Assembly (NCBI RefSeq): GCF_013185185.1
Contig: NZ_JAAZWE010000005.1
Span: 434,001 to 498,000, forward strand
Reading direction: 5' to 3'
Origin: Saccharibacillus endophyticus
GTDB lineage: Bacteria > Bacillota > Bacilli > Paenibacillales > Paenibacillaceae
DNA: 64,000 bases
A program made the translations under genes and the position numbers. Below are positions 51,765 through 60,159 of this stretch, piece after piece (position 1 is the stretch's first letter; the number at the start of each line of letters is the position of its first letter). Under the pieces are notes generated by a model. It worked only from the letters and a program-made list of their open reading frames with translations, was not told the DNA's origin and searched no databases.

Positions 51765-52460
51765 TTACTTTTGACCGTAATACGCGTCTTTGCCGTGTTT
51801 GCGCAGGTAGTGTTTATCCAAAATTCCCTGCGGCAGTTCCTTCGCGAAGTTGTTCAGTTGACGCGCGTACAGGTTCATTTTGCACACTTCCTCCAGCACG
51901 ACGCTGTTCACGACCGCCGACTTCACGTCTTTGCCCCAAGTGAACGGCGCATGACCTTGCAGCAGCACGGCCGGAATCTCCAGCACGTCCACGCCGAGCT
52001 TGTCGAACGTCTCGATGATGACGTTGCCGGTCTCCGCTTCGTACCCTCGATCGATCTCTTCCTGGGTCAGGAATCTCGCGCAAGGCACGGCTCCGTAAAA
52101 GGTGTCGGCGTGCGTCGTACCCATAACCGGCACGTCGAGTCCCGCCTGCGCCCAGATGGTCGCCCAAGTGGAATGCGTATGCACGATGCCGCCGATTTGC
52201 GGATAATGCTTATACAAAACGGCGTGCGTCGCGGTATCGGACGAAGGACGCATGTCGCCTTCGACCACGTTGCCGTCAAAATCGACCACGACCATATCGC
52301 TCGGCTGCATCGCTTCATAGCCGACGCCGCTTGGCTTGATCACGAACAATCCGCTTTCCCGATCAACCGCGCTGGCATTGCCCCAGGTGAATTTCACCAG
52401 ACCGTGCTTCGGCAGTTCGAGGTTCGCTTCATAGACTTCTTGTTTCAATTGTTCCAACAA
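51765..52460 (-). CDS. araD: L-ribulose-5-phosphate 4-epimerase
   Basis: 231 aa. LEQLKQEVYEANLELPKHGL, then FTWGNASAVDRESGLFVIKP, SGVGYEAMQPSDMVVVDFDG and the zinc-binding GGIVHTHSTWATIWAQAG identify the class II aldolase-fold epimerase. It converts L-ribulose 5-phosphate to D-xylulose 5-phosphate, which enters the pentose phosphate pathway. Lies 15 bases after the kinase gene and 86 before araA. Confidence 0.96.
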   Translation of the reverse strand: MLEQLKQEVYEANLELPKHGLVKFTWGNASAVDRESGLFVIKPSGVGYEAMQPSDMVVVDFDGNVVEGDMRPSSDTATHAVLYKHYPQIGGIVHTHSTWATIWAQAGLDVPVMGTTHADTFYGAVPCARFLTQEEIDRGYEAETGNVIIETFDKLGVDVLEIPAVLLQGHAPFTWGKDVKSAVVNSVVLEEVCKMNLYARQLNNFAKELPQGILDKHYLRKHGKDAYYGQK

Positions 52461-52475
52461 TGTAGGTCACTCCTT

Positions 52476-54083
52476 TTATTTCAAATGGTCGACGGCCGCC
52501 TGCTCGATCGCGAGGCCGGCTTTGTAGCGTTCGATGAAGGTTCCGAAACCCGCAACGTCTGACGGGTCCGGCGCGATTTCTTCGCCCGCCACGTCTTTGA
52601 ACACTTTTTCGCCGAGGAAATGTTCCAGGCTTTCGGATTGTTCCTTATTGGTCATATAGGAAGCCAGCAGCGCCATGCCCCAGGCTCCGCCTTCTCCTGC
52701 CGTGGACATGACCGAGATCGGGACGTTCAGCGCGGCGGCCAACGCTTTTTGCCCGACGACCGGAGTCTTGAACAGGCCGCCGTGGCCGAGCAGGCTGTCG
52801 ATCGCGACCTTCTCGTTCTCGGTGAGGATGTCCATGCCGATCTTGAGTGCGCCGAAAGCGCTGAACAGATGGGTGCGCATGAAGTTGGCGAGGTTGAAGT
52901 TGCTTTCCGGCGAACGGACGAACAGCGGTCGGCCCTGCTCGAGTCCGGTAATGTTCTCGCCCGACAGATAACCGTAGCTCAACAATCCGCCTGCATCCGA
53001 GTCGGCTTCGAGCGCTTTGCCCAGCAGCGTGCCGTACAGTTTGCCGGAGTCGGCTTCGTAGCCCATCGCCTGCGCGAATTCGCGGAATAGTCCCATCCAA
53101 GCGTTTAGGTCGCTGGAGCAGTTGTTCGCGTGCACCATGCCGACCGGGCTGCCGTCCGGCGTGGTCACCATGTCGATCTCCGGGTACAGCTTGGACAGCT
53201 CCTGCTCCAACACGATCATGGCGAACACGGACGTGCCGACGGACACGTTGCCGGTGCGCTTTTTGACGCTGTTGGTCGCGACCATGCCCGTTCCGGCGTC
53301 GCCTTCGGGCGGACACAGCGGAATGCCCGGCTGCAGATCGTCTTCCGGGTCCAAAAGAAGCGCGCCTGCTGCGGTCAACGTGCCTGCTTGTTCGCCGGAG
53401 AGGAGGACTTGAGGCAGAACGTCTTGGAGCGTCCACGGATAATTCTTCGAAGCGATCAGATCGTCGAACTGCCGGACCATCGCCGGATGGTAGTTATGCG
53501 TCTCTTCGTCGATCGGGAACATGCCGGAAGCGTCGCCGATGCCGATCGCTTTGCTGCCGGTCAGCAGCCAATGGATGTATCCGCCCAGCGTGGTGACGAA
53601 GTCGATATTCGGCACATGCTCTTCGCCGTTCAAAACAGCTTGATACAGGTGCGCGATGCTCCAGCGTTCCGGGATGTTGAATTGGAACAAGTCCGTCAGG
53701 GCTTTGGCCGACGCGCCCGTCGTGGCATTGCGCCAAGTACGGAACGGGACCAGCAGCTCGCCTTGTTTATCGAAAGCCATATAGCCGTGCATCATGGCGG
53801 AAAAGCCGATCGAGCCGACGGTTTGCAGCGTCACGCCGTATTTGGCGCTGACTTCCTGCTTCATTTCGCGGTAAGCGGCTTGGAGGCCCTTGATGATCTC
53901 CTGTTGATCGTAGGTCCAGAAGCCGTCTTTGAGCTGGTTTTCCCACTCGTAGCTGCCGGATGCGATCGTGTCGAAGCTTGGATCGATCAGGACGGCTTTG
54001 ATTCGGGTCGATCCGAATTCGATGCCGAGCGACGTTTTGCCTTGGGTGATGATTTCGTTCAAGTCTGCTTGACTCATAATCAT
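52476..54083 (-). CDS. araK: FGGY-family L-ribulokinase (AraK-type, not classical AraB)
   Basis: 535 aa. The ATPase start SLGIEFGSTRIKAVLIDPSF, SIGFSAMMHGYMAFDKQGEL, VPFRTWRNATTGASAKALTD and GNVSVGTSVFAMIVL are those of a xylulokinase-annotated FGGY branch distinct from B. subtilis AraB. Members in Clostridium and lactobacilli phosphorylate L-ribulose. Its position as first gene before araD and araA, behind an AraR box, argues for ribulokinase. ATG 54083 (AAGGGG upstream) is used; a second ATG follows two codons later. The symbol is from context, not from a search. Confidence 0.82.
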   Translation of the reverse strand: MIMSQADLNEIITQGKTSLGIEFGSTRIKAVLIDPSFDTIASGSYEWENQLKDGFWTYDQQEIIKGLQAAYREMKQEVSAKYGVTLQTVGSIGFSAMMHGYMAFDKQGELLVPFRTWRNATTGASAKALTDLFQFNIPERWSIAHLYQAVLNGEEHVPNIDFVTTLGGYIHWLLTGSKAIGIGDASGMFPIDEETHNYHPAMVRQFDDLIASKNYPWTLQDVLPQVLLSGEQAGTLTAAGALLLDPEDDLQPGIPLCPPEGDAGTGMVATNSVKKRTGNVSVGTSVFAMIVLEQELSKLYPEIDMVTTPDGSPVGMVHANNCSSDLNAWMGLFREFAQAMGYEADSGKLYGTLLGKALEADSDAGGLLSYGYLSGENITGLEQGRPLFVRSPESNFNLANFMRTHLFSAFGALKIGMDILTENEKVAIDSLLGHGGLFKTPVVGQKALAAALNVPISVMSTAGEGGAWGMALLASYMTNKEQSESLEHFLGEKVFKDVAGEEIAPDPSDVAGFGTFIERYKAGLAIEQAAVDHLK

Positions 54084-54188
54084 GGTTGTCCCCTTTCTAT
54101 ACGAACGGCTTTCGATCTTACCGGGCAAATGATGAGACAACTTGGCGGAGCAGATCGAAAGTATGCGGTTTCAATAACTGACGAGTCT

Positions 54189-54217
54189 AGTATATTTTTT
54201 GTACGTACATTTGTCAA
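54189..54217 (-). promoter_or_regulatory. Arabinose operon promoter with AraR box in the spacer
   Basis: On the minus strand TTGACA (54217-54212), 17 bases, TATACT (54194-54189). The spacer holds TTTTGTACGTACATTT (54197-54212, plus sense), close to the AraR consensus ATTTGTACGTACAAAT, so bound AraR would block polymerase directly. Confidence 0.85.
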
Positions 54218-54262
54218 TCTAGGTTGGTAGTTATACCAACATTAAGTTCCTGTTCGGTTGTG

Positions 54263-54405
54263 GAGCTGGGCGCTGCGGGAAGGATTGGTTTCGGTCGCGT
54301 GTTGACTTGGGGAAGCTGGATTGGATTTAAATAAGGAAGCTTCCCCAAGTCAAAGGCGAACGCTATCGCTCCTGCACTCAATCCCTCCCTCCGCTTAATG
54401 CGCTC
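54263..54405 (+). repeat. Palindromic element G (family of seven)
   Basis: About 143 bp, the shortest copy, + orientation, between the divergent araK and araR promoters. The central stem ACTTGGGGAAGC (54305-54316) pairs perfectly with GCTTCCCCAAGT (54339-54350). It shares GCGCTGCGGG/CCCTCCGCTT outer arms with D and E, and TTTCGGTCGCGTGTTGA with F; TCAAAGGCG is kept after the stem. The side hairpin module is absent. Confidence 0.78.
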
Positions 54406-54535
54406 GGGGAATCGAAAAGGATTAATGGTGGGAGAACTACCTTTTGGGGTGGGGAGGGGAAGGGCAAAGGCGGGGCCTCGCCTGCGGCATTGGCCTTCCT
54501 TAAAAACGTTGAAGGTGTACATCTTTTAGGATCGT

Positions 54536-54577
54536 TTGCTAATTAGGGGATTCGTGCTAAGATGTGTACGTACAACT
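54536..54577 (+). promoter_or_regulatory. araR promoter with AraR box over the start site
   Basis: TTGCTA (54536-54541), 16 bases, TAAGAT (54558-54563), and ATGTGTACGTACAACT (54562-54577) as AraR box, giving autoregulation. Confidence 0.8.
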
Positions 54578-54675
54578 TTCTCGAAAACCAAAAAACATGA
54601 TAAAGAAAAGATATGAAAAACAACAAAGATATGAGATTTGAGAGATACGAAAGACAAGAAAGAAGTGAACTTACG

Positions 54676-55767
54676 ATGAAGCCTAAGTATCAAGTGATTA
54701 TAGAAGAGATCAAAAGTCATATTCTTTCGGGGACGTATAAGGTGGGGGAGAAGATTCCGTCGGAGCTGGCGCTGCAGGAGAGTTATGACGTCAGTCGGCA
54801 GACGGTGAGGAAAGCGCTGCTGGAGCTGTCGAATGAAGGGTTTTTGCGCAGCGAGAGAGGGTCGGGGACGTATGTGAGCAGTCAGTATCGGTCGAAAACG
54901 GGAGCGAAGTCTTCGAATAAGACGATCGGGGTGATCACGACGTATATTTCGGATTATATTTTTCCCTCCATCATTCGCGGAATCGAGAGTCGGTTGAACG
55001 AGGAGAATTATTCGCTGCTGCTGGCCAGTACCAATAACGACATCACTCAGGAAAGAAAAGCGCTGGAGATGATGCTGTCGTACGGGGTGGATGGGTTGAT
55101 CGTGGAGCCGACGCGCAGTAATGTGTACAATCCGAATATCGCGTACTACCTTTCTTTTAAAGAGCAGGATGTTCCTTTTACGATGATCAATGCTTATTAC
55201 GAGGAGCTTGAGGTTCCGTTTTTCTGTCTGGATGATGTGCAATCGAGCTATCTGGCGACGCGCGAGCTGATCGGCAAAGGGCATACGCAGATCGGGATTA
55301 TCGCGAAAATGGACGATCTGCAGGGGAAGTTTCGGATGAAAGGGTTTATCAAGGCGCTGGGCGAGGATAAACTGCGTTTCCAGCATGAGCATGTGCTTTC
55401 GTTCGATACGGACAGCAAGCCGGACTTGTCCGTGAATCTGGAGAAGTATTTGACGGAAAATCGGGACGAATTGACGGCGCTGGTGTGCTACAACGACGAA
55501 GTCGGGCTGGAAGTCGTGAACGCATGCAAAAAGCTGGGGATTTCGATTCCGGATGAGCTGTCGATCGTGGGCCAGGACAACTCGTATATGGCGAAAAACG
55601 CGAATATTCAGCTCACGACGCTGACGCATCCGCAGGAGCAGCTGGGGCGCGACGCGGCGGATTGGGTGATCAAAAGCTTGCAGGGGAAAAAGGATTTGCC
55701 GGAGAAAAATTATTATCAACCGGTGTTAGTGGAAGGCGAGACGGTGAAAGTGATCGAGGTCGAGTAA
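54676..55767 (+). CDS. araR: Arabinose operon repressor AraR (GntR-LacI)
   Basis: 363 aa. The N-terminal GntR domain (PKYQVIIEEIKSHILSGTYK, LQESYDVSRQTVRKALLELS, LRSERGSGTYVSSQ) is followed by a LacI-type effector domain (IGVITTYISDYIFPSIIRGI, LVCYNDEVGLEVVNACKKLG). L-arabinose is the expected inducer. ATG 54676 is chosen to match the usual AraR start (MLPKY-like); an in-frame ATG at 54613 would add 21 charged residues and has no better site. Divergent from araK-araD-araA, with GTACGTAC boxes at both promoters. Confidence 0.92.
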   Translation: MKPKYQVIIEEIKSHILSGTYKVGEKIPSELALQESYDVSRQTVRKALLELSNEGFLRSERGSGTYVSSQYRSKTGAKSSNKTIGVITTYISDYIFPSIIRGIESRLNEENYSLLLASTNNDITQERKALEMMLSYGVDGLIVEPTRSNVYNPNIAYYLSFKEQDVPFTMINAYYEELEVPFFCLDDVQSSYLATRELIGKGHTQIGIIAKMDDLQGKFRMKGFIKALGEDKLRFQHEHVLSFDTDSKPDLSVNLEKYLTENRDELTALVCYNDEVGLEVVNACKKLGISIPDELSIVGQDNSYMAKNANIQLTTLTHPQEQLGRDAADWVIKSLQGKKDLPEKNYYQPVLVEGETVKVIEVE

Positions 55768-55774
55768 ACGATAT

Positions 55775-55816
55775 GAAAAAAGCAGCCCTTCGATGAGGAA
55801 GAGGCTGCTTTTTGCG
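55775..55816 (+). terminator. Terminator of araR
   Basis: AAAAAGCAGCC / GGCTGCTTTTT stem around a 15-base loop. Confidence 0.88.
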
Positions 55817-55826
55817 TTAAAAATTA

Positions 55827-56050
55827 TTAGACGAGGCGGTTTTCTTTAAGCCTGAAGCTTTCCAGCGCCTCTATGCCCACGAAGCGCTGCGTCGCATGGA
55901 TATGCTCCAGCGTTCCTTCCAGGTCCAGTCCGTTGAAGAAGCCTTCCGGACTGTTCGGCTTCCGCGAAAATGACCAAAAGCAGCCCCGAGTTCGCCGGAG
56001 TGCGGGAAGACTACGAGGTATGCTGCGCAAGCCGATTCCCGTAGGCGATC
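55827..56050 (-). pseudogene. Frameshifted C-terminal remnant, possibly flavodoxin-like
   Basis: The last 45 codons on the minus strand (SPEGFFNGLDLEGTLEHIHA, TQRFVGIEALESFRLKEN) have normal coding composition and end in TAA at 55827, but there is no matching N-terminus. In a different frame just upstream lies SGLLLVIFAEAEQ, which resembles the strand before a flavodoxin-fold C-terminus, so a frameshift near 55930-55950 may separate the two. A stop precedes both. I cannot name the parent gene; a small intact gene is unlikely because no start or ribosome site fits. Confidence 0.3.
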
Positions 56051-56164
56051 GAACATCCCCGGACGGGTTCGCTGAACTTGTCGACGCTCGTCATGCCAGC
56101 GCAAAACGGTCGCGGCTCAACATGCAAAGCGGTTCATGCGGACATGAAAGAAAGGGAGTATCCG

Positions 56165-59100
56165 TCAGTTCTTCCCGATTGCATCCAACAGGTTCATCAG
56201 AACCTTCGCCGCTTCCGCTCTCGTCGTTCGCGCGTCCGGTTTGAACGCGTTGGCGCCCGTGCCTTGGATGACTTCCGCGTTTTTCAGAGCGGCTGCCGCA
56301 CCTTTTGCCCAGGACGGAATGGCTTGATCGTCCGCGAATGCAGGATCGGACGTAACCTCGGCGGCAGGAAGCTTCATTGCCCGAGCCGCCATGACCGCCA
56401 TCTCGGCACGGGTGATGACGGCGTTGGGCCGGAAAGAGCCGTCGGCGTAGCCGTTCAGAATGCCGGATTGCACGGCCTGCGCCACGGCTGTTTGCGCCCA
56501 AGAACCGATTTCCGAAGAATCCGTGAAGACCAGTGACGCGCCGGACGTCGTTGCGTTCAAAGCTCTCATCAGCATGACCGCAAATTCCGCCCGCGTCACG
56601 TCGGCATCCGGCTTGAACGTTCCGTCCGGATACCCCGAGACGACGCCGGCAGATACGGCCTGCCTGATCACGTCTTCCGCCCAATGTCCTGCCGTATCGC
56701 GGATGACGGACTGCGGCGAGCGATCATCGTCGGCTGTTTCCGTCGGCTGCTCTGCCGCGAACACCGCGTATTTCGTAAAATGATCCACTTCTGCGGAAAT
56801 TCGGTTTCCTTGAATGTTCGCACCGCTCACCTCGATCCATTTTTTGACCGTTTCGTCGTAATAGGATAGTGCCGCTCTTCGGCCGTCGGTCAACGTTTTC
56901 GGATCGAATGCTATAGACAACTTGACAGGCCGAACGAAATTTTCGGAAGAGCTTTTGAGCAGTTCGAACACGGGACTGGCCAGGATTTCCCCGTTCGTCG
57001 TTAGCCGGTTCGCATTCGCTACCCGCTCGATCGTCAGCTTCAGTTCTTTGCGCGAAGCCCCGGCCGGAATGTCGATCCGTACCGCGTCTCCCAAGCTGAC
57101 GCTCCCCGCCTTTCCTGCCGGAAGGGTAAGCACTCCGTTGACGGAAACGTTCGGAGTTTCGCTCGGCACGAATACCGAAGGCGCTTCGATCGGCGCGGAA
57201 GGAACCGCGGGCGCGGGAGATCCGCCGCTGCCTGGCGGCGGCATGGTCATTACCGCGTACGCGTTGGACCGGGTCGTTCCGATGCCCGCATTGCCCGACG
57301 CGTTCGTTATGCCGTCATTTCTGAGCGTAATGTAATTGGCCGCCGCGCTCGCGTTGGGCTTCGGCGTTAAGGTCGCTGTCCAGGTGATTCCGCCGTCAGC
57401 CGAACCCAAAGCGCTTAATGTTCCGTTTTCGATAGTCAAATCTTCCGTCGTCAAGCCGGTCACGGCTTCCGAGAATACGATTTTCACCGTAGAATTCGTG
57501 TTCGGGGTTAACATCGAATTGTCGACCGTCACAACCGCCGTAGGCCGGACCGTCCGGACCTCGTAATTGTCGGAAACCATCGTGCCTGTACCGACGTTGC
57601 CTGCAAGATCGGTAACGGCGGCATAATCGAGCAGGATTGCGTTAGTCGTACTCGACGTATCGTCGCTAGGCGTCAGCGTCGCAGTCCACGTCTTGCCTCC
57701 GTCGGACGAAGCCAGATCGCTTAATGCTCCGTTCGCGGCCTCGAGACTGCCGAGAGCGAAACCGGTCACCGGTTCCGAAAATTCGATCTTCACTTCCGCA
57801 GTCGTTCCCGCCCTCAAAATCGTATCGCTCACAAAGATTTCGGCCGTCGGTCTGCGCGTGTCGATCGTATACGTATTGGAGTCGGTTTTGCCGAATCCCG
57901 TGTTACCCGAAAGGCTAACCACGCCTGTGTTATCAAGCGTGATGATATTGTCCGACGCTTCGACATTTGCGATCGGTACGAAACTTCCCGTCCAAGTGAT
58001 TCCGCCGTCGGTCGAGGACAAATCGCGGACGGTTCCGTTCGATACGGTCAGATCCGCGGTCGTAAACCCGCTGACGGCTTCCGAGAACGCAAAGGTCACG
58101 TCGGCGGTGTCCCCGATCTTCATTAGCGCGGGAGTTATGACGATCCCTGCCGTAGGAATAAGCGTATCGACCGAATAATTGACGGAAGCGACTGTGCCCG
58201 AACCCGAATTCCCTGCCAGATCCGTTATGCCCGCATAATGGATCGTCAAGGAATTGAAAGCGTCGTTTACGGACAAGGCAGGGGTCAGCGTCGCCGTCCA
58301 CGTGTTTCCGTTATCTCTCGTCAGAAAATCTTTAAGGGTTCCGTTCGGCACGGTTACATCGTCAGCGTCAAAACCGGTTACGGCTTCCGTAAACCTAAAC
58401 GTCACGGCAGCCGTATCGCCGGCTTTCAAAACGGTATCCGAAATCTCAATGTTGCTCGCCAACGACGGTCGGACCGTATCGACCGAGTAATCGGGCGAGT
58501 CGACCGAACCGATGCCTGCGTTTCCCGTCAGATCGGAAATACCCGAATAATGGAGCGTCACGACGTTGGAAGCGTCACTTACGTTCGAGCTCGGAAACAA
58601 AGTGGCTGTCCATGTCGTTCCGCCATCATTCGAGAACAAATTGCTGATCGTGCCGTTCGAAACCGTCAGGTCAGCAGTATTGAATCCGGTCACCGCTTCC
58701 GCGAATATAAAAGTGACGATTGTCGAGCTTCCGATATTCAGTACCGGATTCGACATCTGGATACCTCCAAGCAAAGAAGGCCTGATCGTATCCACCGAGT
58801 AATTGGACGAGTCGACCGAACCGATGCCGATCTCTCCTCCCGCATTCATTATTCCCGTATAGTCGAGCGTCAGAACATTGTTCGCGCTCTGTACGGCGGT
58901 CTTCGGCTCCAACGTCGCCGTCCATGTGATTCCTCCGTCGCTTGAGGACAAATTGCTGATCGTACCGCTCGGGGCCTTAATATCATTAACATCAAAAACG
59001 ATCACCGCTTCCGTAAATACGAAAGTCACGGTTGCCGAATCCCCGATTTTAAGCGCCGTATCCGAAACCGAAATCGAATGCGCCAACATCGGAGCCGCCG

Positions 59101-59191
59101 CATAGGCCTTCTGCATCGCTTTTGAATCCCATATCCCCGTAATCACGCATCCGACTAACAGAATCGCCCCGATCTTTTTTGCAGCGCGCAT
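56165..59191 (-). CDS. Large SLH protein with six Ig-like repeats
   Basis: 1008 aa. Six tandem Ig-like units of about 100 residues (about 35-640) each begin with a line such as VSDTALKIGDSATVTFVFTE and contain GxxSNLSSxDGGxTWTATLxP and a final YSVDTxRP. A linker and a ZU5-like segment (about 700-800: AVRIDIPAGASRKELKLTIE, VDHFTKYAVFA) follow. Three C-terminal SLH domains (about 840-1005) contain VSGYPDGTFKPDADVTRAEF, NGYADGSFRPNAVITRAEMA and FKPDARTTRAEAAKVLMNLL. ATG 59191 has AAGGAGG; an upstream ATG is worse. The N-terminus holds LVGC, a possible lipobox at Cys15, as well as an AYAAA signal peptidase I site. Cell-surface adhesion or wall binding is expected. Confidence 0.88.
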   Translation of the reverse strand: MRAAKKIGAILLVGCVITGIWDSKAMQKAYAAAPMLAHSISVSDTALKIGDSATVTFVFTEAVIVFDVNDIKAPSGTISNLSSSDGGITWTATLEPKTAVQSANNVLTLDYTGIMNAGGEIGIGSVDSSNYSVDTIRPSLLGGIQMSNPVLNIGSSTIVTFIFAEAVTGFNTADLTVSNGTISNLFSNDGGTTWTATLFPSSNVSDASNVVTLHYSGISDLTGNAGIGSVDSPDYSVDTVRPSLASNIEISDTVLKAGDTAAVTFRFTEAVTGFDADDVTVPNGTLKDFLTRDNGNTWTATLTPALSVNDAFNSLTIHYAGITDLAGNSGSGTVASVNYSVDTLIPTAGIVITPALMKIGDTADVTFAFSEAVSGFTTADLTVSNGTVRDLSSTDGGITWTGSFVPIANVEASDNIITLDNTGVVSLSGNTGFGKTDSNTYTIDTRRPTAEIFVSDTILRAGTTAEVKIEFSEPVTGFALGSLEAANGALSDLASSDGGKTWTATLTPSDDTSSTTNAILLDYAAVTDLAGNVGTGTMVSDNYEVRTVRPTAVVTVDNSMLTPNTNSTVKIVFSEAVTGLTTEDLTIENGTLSALGSADGGITWTATLTPKPNASAAANYITLRNDGITNASGNAGIGTTRSNAYAVMTMPPPGSGGSPAPAVPSAPIEAPSVFVPSETPNVSVNGVLTLPAGKAGSVSLGDAVRIDIPAGASRKELKLTIERVANANRLTTNGEILASPVFELLKSSSENFVRPVKLSIAFDPKTLTDGRRAALSYYDETVKKWIEVSGANIQGNRISAEVDHFTKYAVFAAEQPTETADDDRSPQSVIRDTAGHWAEDVIRQAVSAGVVSGYPDGTFKPDADVTRAEFAVMLMRALNATTSGASLVFTDSSEIGSWAQTAVAQAVQSGILNGYADGSFRPNAVITRAEMAVMAARAMKLPAAEVTSDPAFADDQAIPSWAKGAAAALKNAEVIQGTGANAFKPDARTTRAEAAKVLMNLLDAIGKN

Positions 59192-59332
59192 GTAAGCCTC
59201 CTTGTATGTTGTCGTTCGGTCTTGAATCTTGTCCGAGAGTGAATCGATCTTCTCCACGTCGGCTATTTATCTAAAATTCAATGGATGTGGTCGAATCCCT
59301 GCAGTTGCGCCGCGATCTTCCGATAAATCTGT

Positions 59333-60010
59333 TTATTTGTCCGCAACCGCCTGATTTGCCGTCGAATGTTTGAGCGCCGGCAGGATCAGCCCGTCGAGCA
59401 AAGCCGCATAGAACACTTTCTCGAACGGCTTGCGTTCAACAAGCCCGCGAAAAGCGGACGTCGAGGTAATGACCCGACAAGCCAGCTCAAGGTCCGCATG
59501 CTCGGAAATTTCGCCGCGGGCGGCGGCCCGCTGCATCAGTCGGAGATTCGCGTCCGCCCAATCGTCGAAAATGCCGGCAGCTCCGGCTTCGCCCGTGTCG
59601 GAATGCTGCAAAAAAGAGCCCAAGCCCGCCAAAACGCGGAATTTTCGTTCTTCTTCCGCCATCGACTGCGGCTTGATCAGCAGCAGCAGGTCTTCGCGCA
59701 GACTTCCCGAGTCGGGCAGGTTTTCGAGATCGAGATGGCTTCGGTTCATCCATCCCAACGCGTCCCGCACCAGTTCGACTTTGGAAGACCAACGTCGGTA
59801 CATCGTGGCTTTGCTGGCTTTGGCCCGCGCCGCGACCTTATCCATCGTCATGCCGTCGAAGCCCGATTCGGCCAAAATTTCGATCGTCGCTTCCAATATT
59901 TTCTCGTCCCGCGTATGATCCCGCTTGCGTCCTACTTTTTGCTTCGTTTTTTCCGCCGCGTTTTCGGATACTTCCATGCTCGCCGGCTCGTCGTTTTGAA
60001 CTTTTTTCAT
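59333..60010 (-). CDS. TetR-family regulator
   Basis: 225 aa with a basic, poorly ordered N-terminal tail (about 1-35). DNA-binding helices: EKILEATIEILAESGFDGMT, MDKVAARAKASKATMYRRWS and SKVELVRDALGWM. The YRRWSSK form and the C-terminal domain resemble regulators next to SDR enzymes. Divergent from the SDR gene at 60160 across two abutting palindromes at 60041-60072, which should be its operators. Confidence 0.9.
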   Translation of the reverse strand: MKKVQNDEPASMEVSENAAEKTKQKVGRKRDHTRDEKILEATIEILAESGFDGMTMDKVAARAKASKATMYRRWSSKVELVRDALGWMNRSHLDLENLPDSGSLREDLLLLIKPQSMAEEERKFRVLAGLGSFLQHSDTGEAGAAGIFDDWADANLRLMQRAAARGEISEHADLELACRVITSTSAFRGLVERKPFEKVFYAALLDGLILPALKHSTANQAVADK

Positions 60011-60040
60011 CTATGCCGCCCCTTTTCGAATACACATTTT

Positions 60041-60072
60041 GAAACTTTATAGTTTCGAAACTTTACAGTTTC
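60041..60072. promoter_or_regulatory. Two abutting TetR operators
   Basis: GAAACTTTATAGTTTC (60041-60056) and GAAACTTTACAGTTTC (60057-60072) are two 16-base palindromes placed head to tail with no gap. The second overlaps the likely -35 of the SDR promoter. Confidence 0.85.
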
Positions 60073-60090
60073 GTTTTGTTGTGATTTAAT
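60062..60090 (+). promoter_or_regulatory. Promoter of the SDR/epimerase operon
   Basis: TTTACA (60062-60067), 17 bases, TTTAAT (60085-60090). The -35 lies inside the second TetR operator. Confidence 0.6.
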
Positions 60091-60159
60091 GTCATTATCC
60101 CACAACGAACGGGAAATAGACAGACGGTATCCGAGGATGCCGAAAAGGAGATTACGGAC

